Below, in pieces: positions 8,407 through 17,206 of a stretch of DNA of 46,565 bases. The position numbers were made by a program, and so were the translations under genes. This stretch comes from an uncultured Eubacterium sp. (lineage in GTDB: Bacteria; Bacillota; Clostridia; Lachnospirales; Lachnospiraceae). The DNA lies in the NCBI GenBank assembly GCA_910580075.1, contig CAJTVR010000028.1, positions 1 to 46,565 of the forward strand, given 5' to 3'. Every line of letters begins with the position of its first letter. Within the stretch, counting starts at the first letter, position 1. The notes under the pieces were generated by a model that had not been told where the DNA came from, ran no database searches, and saw only the letters and a list, made by a program, of their open reading frames with translations.

Positions 8407-9937
8407 ATGCAGACTTCAGTACTGGAATATCTGGAACATACAGCGGCCAGACTGCCGGACAAACCAGCTTTTTTTTGACGATAAAAAGATAATTACATTT
8501 CGTAAATTAAGAAATTTATCTTTAAACCTGTCACTGGAGATTGAGAATGCAATTGGCGCGTCACACCGTCCGGTGCTAATCTGCCTGCCGAAAGCAGCAG
8601 AAAGTATCATAGCTTTTATGGGGACTTTGTACAGCGGAAATTTCTATACGCCGACAGACCAGCGGTTTCCAAAAGAGAAGCTGGCGGCAATTGCAGACGC
8701 ACTGAAACCGGCAGCAGTCATAGGTAATACAGCAGGAATGCATAAAATAAAGGAAATAAAGTTACTGCGCTCTCTTCCTTTTATCAATATAGAGCATATA
8801 GACCAGGGTATATCAGCACGGGATTCTGGAAGGCTTATTGAACGGATTCTGGATACAGATCCAGTGTATGTGTTTTTTACATCTGGCTCTACTGGAGTAC
8901 CAAAAGGGGTAATTATTAATAATCACAATATTATTGACTATATAGACTGGGCGTGTGAAAAATTTGATATTCATGAACATACAGTTATGGGGAATCAGTC
9001 GCCGTTTTATTTTGATATATCTACCCAGGATATATATGCAGCTCTGAAAACAGGAGCATCGTTAGGAATTATTCCGTCTCAGTATTTTGCGTTTCCTGTT
9101 AAAGCGCTTGAGTTTATTAGCAGGAATAAAATTAATTTTTTGTACTGGGTTCCTTCTGCATATATTCATATTGCTAATCTGAAACTTTTAGATGAATATC
9201 CGCTGCCGGATGTCAGGCTTATGATGTTTGGCGGAGAAGTTATGCCGGTAAAGCATCTTCATTACTGGCAGGAGCATCTTACTGGTTTAAAGACGGTCAT
9301 AAACGTATATGGACCGACAGAAGCAACCGTTAACTGTACTTATTATATTGCAGACCGGACTTTTTCTGAGGATGAGGCCCTTCCGCTGGGCGGTGCCTGC
9401 GGTAATACAGGACTTCTGGTTCTTGATGAAAATGACAGGGAGATTTTGCCAGATAAGAAAAATGTACCGGGCGAACTGTGCGTATATGGAAGCTCGCTCT
9501 CGGCCGGCTACTGGATGGATAACGAAAAAACAGCAGAAAAATTTATACCAAATCCTTTAAATCATTCGTACAGGCAGACCATATACAGAACTGGCGATCT
9601 GGTTTTTTATAATGACCGTGGTGAACTGGCATTTGCAGGGAGAAAGGATTTTCAAATCAAACACTTAGGATTCCGGATTGAACTGGGCGAAATAGAAACT
9701 GCGGCTGGGAAGCTGGATGGAGTAGAGAATGTACTGGCAGACTATCATACCGGGAAAAAGGAAATCGTCATGTTTTATCAGGGAAATATAGATAAAAATG
9801 CGCTTCAGGAAATTCTGTACGGAATACTTCCGAAATATATGGTTCCTACGATTTATTATAAGCTGGACAGGTTTCCATACAATGATAACGGAAAAACAGA
9901 CCGTATGGCATTAAGGAAGGAATATATAGATGATTAA
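8407..9937 (+). CDS. AMP-forming adenylating ligase (NRPS A-domain-like), frameshifted at a T8 tract
   Basis: The family activates an amino or carboxylic acid as its adenylate and loads it on a carrier protein. The gene starts at the ATG at 8407, directly after the preceding stop, and reads a normal A-domain N-terminus up to PDKPAFF. It then meets a TGA at 8476-8478. Removing one T from the T8 run (8469-8476) would join it to the +1-frame sequence DDKKIITFRKL and to the long downstream frame, which is otherwise open to 9937. Visible A-domain motifs are FFTSGSTGVPKG, NVYGPTEATVN, YRTGDL, RKDFQIKHLGFR and NDNGKTDR. The downstream frame alone (first ATG around 8618) lacks the N-terminus. In this copy the gene is probably off. 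The overlap with the next gene is 8 bases. Substrate specificity cannot be read. Confidence 0.82.
8469..8476 (+). repeat. T8 homopolymer that breaks the ligase frame
   Basis: Eight Ts in CCAGC-T8-GACGAT. Seven Ts would give an uninterrupted A-domain (AFFDDKKIITF). This makes it either a slippage switch in the off state, a fixed mutation, or a homopolymer sequencing error. Confidence 0.85.
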
Positions 9938-10508
9938 ACTGGAACATTTAAGCCGGGATGATCTGCTGCAAATCGGGAGAGATACAGGAAATTCTTTTTA
10001 TCAGGATGAAGGAGCATACAGAAAACTTTTAACGCAGGACGAATGCATCGCATATTTTACGGCTTGTATAGAAGCCTGCTATGAAATAAACGCATTATAT
10101 ACAGTATCCGAAAAACAGGAAGGATATCTCGCTTTCTGGCATAAAAAGGACAAGCCGAATATGGCGGGCCGGCTGGCTGATTATATGGGCAGGGACGCAC
10201 TCATAAAATTTATGAACGGGTTAAGGGGCTGGCCGGGCTATGAACGCTGTTACGCTGATACACAGGATTATCTGTCAGTATTTCTGGTTTCTGTATGTAA
10301 CGGCTGTAAGGGAAAAGGTTTTAGCCGTAAAATCATGGAATATCCGTTTAATATCGCAAAAAAAGAGGAGATTCCCTGTTATCTCGACACTGATTCAAAG
10401 AAAAAAGCAGATATATATGGGCATCTTGGAATGAAGGTCAAAAGACATAAGATTTTAGATAACGGTATTGAGATGTATACGATGATGTATGATGGAAAGG
10501 AGCAGTAA
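9930..10508 (+). CDS. GNAT-fold acyltransferase of the carrier-protein module
   Basis: A 192-residue protein that looks like a GNAT acyltransferase: FLVSVCNGCKGKGFSRKIM fits beta-4 and the pyrophosphate loop (the usual Q/RxxGxG/A appears as CKGKGF), followed by PCYLDTDSKKKADIYGHLGM, the standard C-terminal strand with its helix. It overlaps the ligase by 8 bases and ends two bases before the carrier-protein start. It may move an acyl or aminoacyl group from the carrier to a sugar amine. That role is inferred only from position. Confidence 0.65.
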   Translation: MIKLEHLSRDDLLQIGRDTGNSFYQDEGAYRKLLTQDECIAYFTACIEACYEINALYTVSEKQEGYLAFWHKKDKPNMAGRLADYMGRDALIKFMNGLRGWPGYERCYADTQDYLSVFLVSVCNGCKGKGFSRKIMEYPFNIAKKEEIPCYLDTDSKKKADIYGHLGMKVKRHKILDNGIEMYTMMYDGKEQ

Positions 10509-10510
10509 AA

Positions 10511-10750
10511 GTGAATAAAGATGAACAGATTTTGAGAATACTCAAGGAAACCCGGCCGGATTCGGATTTTGAAAACTGCGCTAACTATATTGACGATTTC
10601 CTGCTGGACAGTTTTGATATCATTAACCTGGCCAGCGAACTTGAAAAAGAGTTTGATATCAGAATTAAAGGCACAGATATTATTCCGGATCAATTTCAGA
10701 ATGTAAAGGCGATATCCAATCTGGTCTGCAGCTTAAAAGGCAGATCATAA
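10511..10750 (+). CDS. Acyl/peptidyl carrier protein
   Basis: A 79-residue helical acidic protein with the phosphopantetheine attachment motif D33-S34-F35-D36 followed by IINLASELEKEF, as in acyl carrier proteins and DltC. The start is GTG at 10511, with AAAGGAGCAG just upstream (about 10496-10505). Lying directly after an adenylating ligase and two candidate transferases, it is more likely a dedicated carrier for a glycan substituent than the fatty-acid ACP. Confidence 0.85.
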   Translation: MNKDEQILRILKETRPDSDFENCANYIDDFLLDSFDIINLASELEKEFDIRIKGTDIIPDQFQNVKAISNLVCSLKGRS

Positions 10751-10752
10751 CG

Positions 10753-11559
10753 ATGGAAGATTATATAAGCTATCTCGATATCATTCATAGAATCAGGAGA
10801 ATTCATGCCGGAGATACAATTTGTCTTATTTCAAATATCTCCAGGCTGATGAAAGTGGCATCAGACCATGGGGAATCATTTAGCTGTGATCAGTTTATCG
10901 ATTCTATTCTGGAATGCATTGGCAGTGAGGGAACACTCTTGATTCCAGCATTTAACTGGGATTTCTGCAAGGGTGTTCCCTTTGATTATTACCATACACG
11001 GTCCCGGACAGGAGTTCTGGGAGATGCCGCTGTAAAACGGCAGGATTTTGAAAGAACCATGCATCCGCTGTATTCTTTTGCTGTATGTGGTAAAGATAAA
11101 GAAATGATACTCGGACTGGATATAGAGAATTCTTTCGGAGAAGGAACGGTATTCAGCTATTTCGAAAAGACAAAAGCGAAAGCACTAGTCATTGATTTAA
11201 ACAGCAGTGCCGGGATGACTTACTATCACCATATAGAACAAAAGACAGGCGTACCATACCGTTATCAGAAAATATTTTATGGGCAGTCTGCTGGAAAGGA
11301 TGGAAAAAAGCGCAATTGTGCGTGCAGTATGTATGTGAGGGATTTAGAAAAGGCACCGCAGGCTCTGACTGATTATACGGTCATTAACGGTATCCTGGAA
11401 AATTTAAACATTTCTCAGACACAGTATTTTAATTCCATACCGTTTCGGACGGTATATATCGCGGAGACAGAGCCGGTGATCCGGGCAGATATTCTGTTTA
11501 ATGATTCCAGGAATCTGTATAAGTATCACGGACAGAAGAAAGGGCTGTTAGACGAATGA
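10753..11559 (+). CDS. AAC(3)-fold N-acyltransferase (Antibiotic_NAT family)
   Basis: A 268-residue member of the family of aminoglycoside 3-N-acetyltransferases. Shared marks are EGTLLIPAFNW, RTGVLGDAA, the ERTMHPLYSFAVCG segment and TYYHHIEQKTGVPYRY. Outside resistance loci, members of this family occur in glycan and flagellin clusters, where they are thought to acylate amino sugars. The gene starts 2 bases after the carrier protein stop and overlaps the next gene in ATGA. The likely role here is N-acylation of a sugar with acetyl-CoA or the carrier-bound acyl group. An antibiotic-resistance function is not suggested by the setting. Confidence 0.75.
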   Translation: MEDYISYLDIIHRIRRIHAGDTICLISNISRLMKVASDHGESFSCDQFIDSILECIGSEGTLLIPAFNWDFCKGVPFDYYHTRSRTGVLGDAAVKRQDFERTMHPLYSFAVCGKDKEMILGLDIENSFGEGTVFSYFEKTKAKALVIDLNSSAGMTYYHHIEQKTGVPYRYQKIFYGQSAGKDGKKRNCACSMYVRDLEKAPQALTDYTVINGILENLNISQTQYFNSIPFRTVYIAETEPVIRADILFNDSRNLYKYHGQKKGLLDE

Positions 11560-11993
11560 ATTATATAATTGGAATTGATCATACTGGCATTGCGGTGCCT
11601 GATCTTGAGGAAGCCCTGCCATTATATCAGGGGCTCGGATATGAAATAGCCAGTGGTCCGGTTATAGATGAAGACCGGGGCATCAGAGTATGTTTTATCA
11701 GACAGAATCAATTCACAATAGAGCTGGTTTCGCCGGCATATGCAGATAAGAAATCTGTGATAGACAGTTTTTTGATGTCTAAACGGGGATACGAAATCTA
11801 TCATATATGTTATCTGGTTTCAGATCTGGAAAAGCAGATCGAAATAATGCTGAAAAACGGTTATCTGGAATTGCATAAACCCGCGGTGTCCAGGCCGATG
11901 GGAGGCAGAAAAGCTGCATATCTGTATCACAGGCAGATAGGACTGGCAGAGCTTGCAGAGCCGCATACCGCTCCGTACGGACTTTTTTCATGA
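11556..11993 (+). CDS. VOC-superfamily (glyoxalase/methylmalonyl-CoA epimerase-like) protein
   Basis: A 145-residue vicinal-oxygen-chelate protein with two beta-alpha-beta-beta-beta modules. IDHTGIAVPDLEEALPLYQ carries the first metal His, FTIELVSP the first Glu, YHICYLVSDLEKQI the second His and GLAELAEP the last Glu. The pattern is closest to methylmalonyl-CoA epimerases. It starts in an ATGA overlap with the AAC(3)-fold gene, so it belongs to the same module; an epimerase or isomerase acting on the acyl group is one possible role. The precise reaction is unknown. Confidence 0.72.
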   Translation: MNYIIGIDHTGIAVPDLEEALPLYQGLGYEIASGPVIDEDRGIRVCFIRQNQFTIELVSPAYADKKSVIDSFLMSKRGYEIYHICYLVSDLEKQIEIMLKNGYLELHKPAVSRPMGGRKAAYLYHRQIGLAELAEPHTAPYGLFS

Positions 11994-12056
11994 GAAGTTA
12001 AATATCTGATAATTAGAAAGGAAAAGAATGTCTGAGTTTTGGGGACAATAAACAGT

Positions 12057-13076
12057 ATGAAAGAGAATATATCCATTAGCATTGTTATACCAGTATACAA
12101 CATAGAAAAATATATCCATAAGTGTTTAACCAGTGCAGTAAACCAGACATTTTCAGCTTACGAGGTGATCGTTATACTTGACGGCCCGACTGACGGCAGC
12201 TCAGAAATATGTAAACGGATCAGCCTGGAACATTCAGAGGTAAAAATCATAGAACAGGAAAACCGCGGATTAGCTGCGGCCCGCAACCAGGGGATACGCT
12301 GTGCATCAGGCGATTATATTTACTTTATAGACGGAGACGATTATATTCTGCCAGATACTTTGGAAAGTTTTGTAAAACTGATTCAAACGTATGGAAAAGC
12401 TGACTATATTCATGGCAGAATGAGCGGATTTTATGAAAATGAAGAGCAGTTAGATCAGGATACATACTATCTGGACAATGTATGGCTTCCGGGGGGGGGT
12501 GATGGACAAAGTGCTTTTGTAACTATATTAAAGTATCAGAACCACCTTAAAATGGGAGTCAGAGGATTATATAGAAGACAGTTTTTATTAGAGAATCATT
12601 TATTTTTTTTGGAAAAAAAGGGTTCCTGGCCAGAGGACGAGGAATGGACAGTCAGGGTGTTTTATTTTGCTAAAAAAGTGATTGGAAATAAGAATGCCTG
12701 CTACTGTTACAGATATAACAGACCTGGCTCTGAAATGTCAAAATTAGGAACGTTATCTGCAGCTAGAGAACATATTAATATTTATAGCGGCTGGATGAAG
12801 TTATCATACAGACCTGAGGCAGATCCTGAATTTGCAGACTTCCTAAGGGCAGAAGCCGGGAGACGTTTTTTCTGGTGTACGCTGAGATACACAGGCATAC
12901 TGAAAGGAGAAGAACTCAGGGAGTTTATCGATGCTGCAGACGGTCATACCCGTATGCTTTCTTTTTTTCGAAGTCCCAAAATGCATACAGGAATTTTTGT
13001 CAGAATGATTAGAATTCTTGGACTCAGATATTCGTATCCTCTAATAAAATTTATGATGAAATTGATTACAAAATAG
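12057..13076 (+). CDS. GT2 family glycosyltransferase with a G9 tract
   Basis: GT-A fold glycosyltransferase of 339 residues that would add a sugar from a nucleotide donor on the cytoplasmic face. It starts MKENISISIVIPVYN and has the FIDGDDYI metal-binding motif. I choose the ATG at 12057 because the tandem paralogue begins at the same place in the alignment. A better spaced ribosome site (AGAAAGGAAAA) precedes an out-of-frame ATG at 12028 that opens a 7-codon frame ending at 12051. A G9 run (12491-12499) encodes PGGGD where the paralogue has PGGAD with mixed codons. T8 (12603-12610) and A7 (12613-12619) runs follow. The frame is open through all of them. The VDDGSTD segment of the paralogue is degenerate here (ILDGPTD). 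Confidence 0.83.
   Translation: MKENISISIVIPVYNIEKYIHKCLTSAVNQTFSAYEVIVILDGPTDGSSEICKRISLEHSEVKIIEQENRGLAAARNQGIRCASGDYIYFIDGDDYILPDTLESFVKLIQTYGKADYIHGRMSGFYENEEQLDQDTYYLDNVWLPGGGDGQSAFVTILKYQNHLKMGVRGLYRRQFLLENHLFFLEKKGSWPEDEEWTVRVFYFAKKVIGNKNACYCYRYNRPGSEMSKLGTLSAAREHINIYSGWMKLSYRPEADPEFADFLRAEAGRRFFWCTLRYTGILKGEELREFIDAADGHTRMLSFFRSPKMHTGIFVRMIRILGLRYSYPLIKFMMKLITK
12491..12499 (+). repeat. G9 homopolymer inside the first GT2 gene
   Basis: Nine Gs between CTTCC and TGATGG, encoding part of PGGGD. The paralogue encodes the same loop with CCAGGCGGAGCT and has no tract, so protein sequence does not force the run. Confidence 0.95.
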
Positions 13077-13142
13077 ATCCGTTCTTTATATTTCCCGGCT
13101 CTTATCTATTCAGGTGAATGATTTTTGTAAGGAGCGGGAAGA

Positions 13143-14210
13143 ATGGAGAATATATCGATCAGTGTAATCATACCGGCATACAATGTGGAAAAATATATCG
13201 AAAAATGTGTGGTCAGCGCTTTCAGTCAGTCTTATCAGGCCAAAGAGGTAATTGTAGTAGACGACGGATCAACAGACGCAAGTGCAGCGGTCTGCAGAAG
13301 GCTGAAGAAGGATTATCCTGCACTGCATATTATTGTACAGACAAACGGAGGGGTAAGCAAAGCTAGAAATACGGGTATTCAAAATGCTTCAGGCGAATAT
13401 CTGTATTTCATTGACGGCGATGACTATATTACGGGTAATGCTTTGGAAAGTTTTGTTTCTCTGATAGAAACGTATGGGCATATAGATTATATTCATGGAA
13501 GAATGAAAGTGTTTTATGACGGGGAGAACCAGGTATCAGAAGACGAGTATTTTATTGATAACTCCTGGGCACCAGGCGGAGCTGACGGATGTACACTCTA
13601 TCATAACAATTTTAAAAATCAAAAGCATTTAAAACTTGGAGTAAGAGGATTGTACCGCAGAGCATTTCTTCTGGAAAATCAGATTTTTTTTAATGAGAAA
13701 ATCCGTATTGGAGAAGATGAAGAATGGGTATTTCTTATATTTCTGTATGCGAAAACTGCAGCTGGGAATTCCGAAGCAGTATACTGTTACAGGGCACAGC
13801 GCCCTGGCTCACTGATGCGGAATCAGGGAAATATACAGACTGCCAGGGATTTGATGAAAATATATCAGGGGTGGATAGATCAGTCCGGGCGTACTCATTG
13901 TTCCGCAGAATTTAGAAAGGCAGTGCAGCGGGAAGCAGCAAGAAGATTATACTGGTGTATAATCAGATATATTAATGAGTTAAACAGAAATGACTATCGG
14001 GAGTTTTGCAAAGATGCTGAAGGATACAAGGATATTTTAAAATATTATACGGATGCATCCTGTATATCCAGACTAATTATTTTTGTGCTGAGACATTTGC
14101 ATATTTTGTATGCAGGTTTTTTACTGCGCCCGTTTATTGCTTTATCACAGAATCCGTCAGTCTGTGGGAGGCTTTTGCGGAAAATTTATGGAGGAGATCA
14201 TGAAACATAA
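13143..14210 (+). CDS. GT2 family glycosyltransferase, tandem paralogue
   Basis: A 355-residue GT2 enzyme similar along its length to the gene just upstream (MENISISVIIPAYNVEKYI; VDDGSTDAS; FIDGDDYI; LGVRGLYRRAFLLENQIFF; CYRAQRPGS). The two are a tandem duplication that has diverged. This copy keeps the canonical nucleotide-binding VDDGSTD and has no long homopolymer. AAGGAG at 13129-13134 gives a normal start. The last 11 bases overlap the next gene. Acceptor and donor are unknown. Confidence 0.85.
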   Translation: MENISISVIIPAYNVEKYIEKCVVSAFSQSYQAKEVIVVDDGSTDASAAVCRRLKKDYPALHIIVQTNGGVSKARNTGIQNASGEYLYFIDGDDYITGNALESFVSLIETYGHIDYIHGRMKVFYDGENQVSEDEYFIDNSWAPGGADGCTLYHNNFKNQKHLKLGVRGLYRRAFLLENQIFFNEKIRIGEDEEWVFLIFLYAKTAAGNSEAVYCYRAQRPGSLMRNQGNIQTARDLMKIYQGWIDQSGRTHCSAEFRKAVQREAARRLYWCIIRYINELNRNDYREFCKDAEGYKDILKYYTDASCISRLIIFVLRHLHILYAGFLLRPFIALSQNPSVCGRLLRKIYGGDHET

Positions 14211-15279
14211 AATCAAAATAGTAATTATCGGAACATATTTTGGGAAATTTCCCAGTTATTTTGATCTCTGGCTGAAATCGGCTTCCTGGAATAAAAGTAT
14301 AGATTTTCTTATTATAACGGACCAGCAGATATGTGCCGTATCATCCAATATTAAGGTGATCAGATCAGATTTAAAAAGAATTGCAGATCTGGCAAAAGAG
14401 AAATTAAAGTTTAATGTACGAATCGATTTTCCTTATAAATTATGTGATTATAAAGAAGTATATGGAATCATATTTGAAGATTATATTAAAGATTATGATT
14501 ACTGGGGAGAATGTGATTTTGACGTGATCTGGGGGGATTTGAAAAAATTTTTTGATCTGTATCAAATCGAAAAATATGACAAATTTTTAAGCTGCGGACA
14601 TCTGACCTTATACAGGAACACAAAAAGTGTAAATCAAAGGTACAGACTGAAAGGAAGCTGGACTGGCAATTATAAAGAAGTATTCAGATCAAAGAGGTGC
14701 TGCGGGTTCGATGAAGAATTAGGAATAAATCAGATATACAGGTTACATAAATTTCCGTATTTTGAAAAAATAATTTTTGCGGATATTGATACGAGATACA
14801 GGGATTACCGGCATGCTAAAGCAGAAGATATTATAAATTATCCCAAACAGATATTTTACTGGGAAGATGGAAAAGTATTAAAAGATTATTTTGACGGCGG
14901 AAATTTAAAAACAGAAGAATTTGCTTATATACATTTACAAAAAAGACAGCTGCCTTCGCCGCCGTCTGAATTATTAAATGAAGACACTTCTTTCTATATC
15001 ACGAATAAAGGGTTTATCAAAAAAGAGGATGTCACAACGGGCGGGGTTATAGATGAATATAATTTAAAGATAGAAGAAGATATACGGTTCATAGAAGCGC
15101 AGGAAAGACTAGTCAGACAGACGATCAATTTGCGAAAGACATGGGCGGGCAGAAGGGTTTATGATATGAGAGTCATATTATTTCATACGGCCGGTATCAT
15201 TTTAAAGAAAATACCTGGAGGAAGTTCAGTGATAAGTATTCTGAAAAAACAAAGAATAAAAAAAGCATTAAAACATTGA
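14200..15279 (+). CDS. DUF6625-type putative glycosyltransferase
   Basis: A 359-residue protein that I assign to the DUF6625 family of polysaccharide loci: KIVIIGTYFGKFPSYFDLW at the N-terminus, FPYKLCDYKEVYG and DYDYWGECDFDVIWGDL, whose acidic DFDV may be the DxD-like metal site. The ATG at 14200 is used because GGAGGAG at 14190-14196 lies just before it; the longer frame back to 14110 runs inside the preceding gene. Position between glycosyltransferases and the exporter supports a role in assembling the repeat unit. The family name is from memory and moderately certain. Confidence 0.65.
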   Translation: MKHKIKIVIIGTYFGKFPSYFDLWLKSASWNKSIDFLIITDQQICAVSSNIKVIRSDLKRIADLAKEKLKFNVRIDFPYKLCDYKEVYGIIFEDYIKDYDYWGECDFDVIWGDLKKFFDLYQIEKYDKFLSCGHLTLYRNTKSVNQRYRLKGSWTGNYKEVFRSKRCCGFDEELGINQIYRLHKFPYFEKIIFADIDTRYRDYRHAKAEDIINYPKQIFYWEDGKVLKDYFDGGNLKTEEFAYIHLQKRQLPSPPSELLNEDTSFYITNKGFIKKEDVTTGGVIDEYNLKIEEDIRFIEAQERLVRQTINLRKTWAGRRVYDMRVILFHTAGIILKKIPGGSSVISILKKQRIKKALKH

Positions 15280-15328
15280 TAAGAGTGATAAAGATAAAAA
15301 GGACAAAAAAGAAGATAAGGATGAAAAA

Positions 15329-17077
15329 ATGTTTGGTTCCATACTTCGTGTAACAAAAAAATTTAGCAGTATACTGACTTCGAAGCAAAAAAATCGTATT
15401 TATATGATAGCTGTATTTATGATTGCCGGCGGTTTTTTGGAAATGTTTTCTGTGTCCCTGATTCTCCCGTTTATGGACGTCATTGTAAATCCATACGACA
15501 CTATTGAAAAAGGGTATATTAAGATTGTATGTGACATTCTGCATATAGATACGCCAGCGCAGTTTATCATTATTGTTTCTGTTTTTATGTCAGTGATATA
15601 CATATTTAAAAATATTTTTCTTATATATGAAACGAATCTGCAGTACAGGTTCGTTTATGATCAGATGTATGCCATGCAGAAGCGAATGTTTTGTGAATAT
15701 GTGTATAAACCGTATGAATATTTTTTAAATGTAGAATCTGGCGAAATAATCAGAGTTATCAATAGTGATATTTCGTCCAGTTATATGATGTTATTAACAA
15801 TGCTTTCGTTTTATACAGAATCAATCGTATCGGTTATGCTGGTGGTAACGGTATTTGTGATTACTCCTGCCGCTACAGCCGGTTTAGCAGCGATCCTTTT
15901 GATTCTGCTGTTATCTATTACGACAATCATCAGGCCGAAATTAAAAAAGTCAGGACATGAATATAATGAAGCCTATGCGGGAATGAGTAAATGGCTCCTT
16001 CAGACGATACAGGGAATCAAAGAATTAAAAGTAATGCGCAGGGAAGATTATTTTCAGAATAATTTTAGCGTATATGGGAAAAAGTATGTGAATGCTTTAA
16101 GGAGATTTCAGGTGTTATCTATGACACCCAGATTTGTCATTGAAGGAATTTCAATGGGCATTGTGTTTATTGTGTTAGCATTACTGATTGCGAACGGATT
16201 CGAGCTGACATCGATTATACCGGTTATGACGGCAGTCGCGATGGCAGCAGTCCGGCTGCTTCCTTCTATTAACAGAATGGCTGGAGCGCTTTCAAATATA
16301 ACTTATAATGAGCCGATGCTTGATAAGCTAATCAGTAATTTATCAGAACTGAGCAGTGTCCAGACTGTGAAAGACAGAGAAAATTCTTGTGATTTGCAAA
16401 ACAATGATGAAGATCCTGTAGTCAGATTGAAAGGTGTATGGTTTAAATATCCTAATAATGAAAAGTATATACTGGAAGAGGCAGACTTTAATGTAAGGAA
16501 AGGCCAGATGGCCGGGATCATCGGAGGATCGGGTTCTGGAAAAACAACTGCCGTAGATATCATATTAGGACTGTTACATCCAGTAAAAGGGATAGCTGAA
16601 GTAGGAGGTCTTAGTATCAGTGAAAACCCGGATGCCTGTCTTTCGCACATTGGGTATATACCACAGTCCATTTTTTTGCTGGATGACACAATCAGGGAAA
16701 ATATTATATTTGGAGATACTAAAGAAAAAGGTGATGAGTTTATATGGAAAATTTTAAAAGATGCGGCACTGGAAGAGTTTGTTTCTGAATTGGAGAACGG
16801 CTTAGACACGCAGATAGGGGAAAGAGGTGTCAAACTATCCGGAGGGCAGAAGCAGAGAATTGGAATTGCGCGTGCCTTGTATAGAGATCCGGACATTTTA
16901 TTTTTTGATGAGGCCACATCTTCTCTGGACAATGAAACGGAGAAGTCTATTATGGATTCCATTCTACGGCTGCATGGAAAAAAGACAATGATAATAATTG
17001 CGCACAGATTATCAACAATAGAATCATGCGACCATATATATCGTATTGATAATGGTAAAATAATATTAGTAAGATAG
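15329..17077 (+). CDS. ABC transporter with fused permease and ATPase, lipid-linked glycan flippase type
   Basis: A half-transporter of 582 residues. Six membrane helices occupy about residues 20-310 and the nucleotide-binding domain follows: Walker A GGSGSGKTT, Q-loop IPQSIF, signature LSGGQKQR, Walker B ILFFDEATSSLD and switch IIAHRLST. It works as a homodimer in the inner membrane. Members in glycan loci, such as PglK and MsbA-like proteins, flip lipid-linked oligosaccharides, which is the natural role here because no Wzx/Wzy pair is visible. A weak AAGGAT site precedes the start. The export substrate is inferred. Confidence 0.85.
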   Translation: MFGSILRVTKKFSSILTSKQKNRIYMIAVFMIAGGFLEMFSVSLILPFMDVIVNPYDTIEKGYIKIVCDILHIDTPAQFIIIVSVFMSVIYIFKNIFLIYETNLQYRFVYDQMYAMQKRMFCEYVYKPYEYFLNVESGEIIRVINSDISSSYMMLLTMLSFYTESIVSVMLVVTVFVITPAATAGLAAILLILLLSITTIIRPKLKKSGHEYNEAYAGMSKWLLQTIQGIKELKVMRREDYFQNNFSVYGKKYVNALRRFQVLSMTPRFVIEGISMGIVFIVLALLIANGFELTSIIPVMTAVAMAAVRLLPSINRMAGALSNITYNEPMLDKLISNLSELSSVQTVKDRENSCDLQNNDEDPVVRLKGVWFKYPNNEKYILEEADFNVRKGQMAGIIGGSGSGKTTAVDIILGLLHPVKGIAEVGGLSISENPDACLSHIGYIPQSIFLLDDTIRENIIFGDTKEKGDEFIWKILKDAALEEFVSELENGLDTQIGERGVKLSGGQKQRIGIARALYRDPDILFFDEATSSLDNETEKSIMDSILRLHGKKTMIIIAHRLSTIESCDHIYRIDNGKIILVR

Positions 17078-17206
17078 TTAATCCAGAGGACATTTCATGA
17101 TCGTGTGAAAAGCAAAGCGTGAAATAATAGCAGAAGTGTCAGAGACTGAAAGCAGATAAGAGGAGAAGATAACTATGTATGTGATATTTGTAATTATAAA
17201 GGAAAA

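Noticed and set aside
10753..11559. AAC(3)-fold gene as an aminoglycoside resistance gene
   Set aside because: It is embedded in a carrier-protein/glycan module with 2-4 base junctions; sugar acylation is the better reading.
12603..12619. T8 followed by A7 in the first GT2 gene as a further switch
   Set aside because: The AT-rich codons match the paralogue's FF and EK residues and such runs occur elsewhere in this low-GC sequence (for example T8 in the tail anchor at 24183-24190), so they are weak evidence alone.
16303..16962. Long minus-strand open frame (219 codons) opposite the ABC transporter gene
   Set aside because: It is antisense to clear Walker A, signature and Walker B sequence, has a serine/proline-rich composition and no ribosome site.
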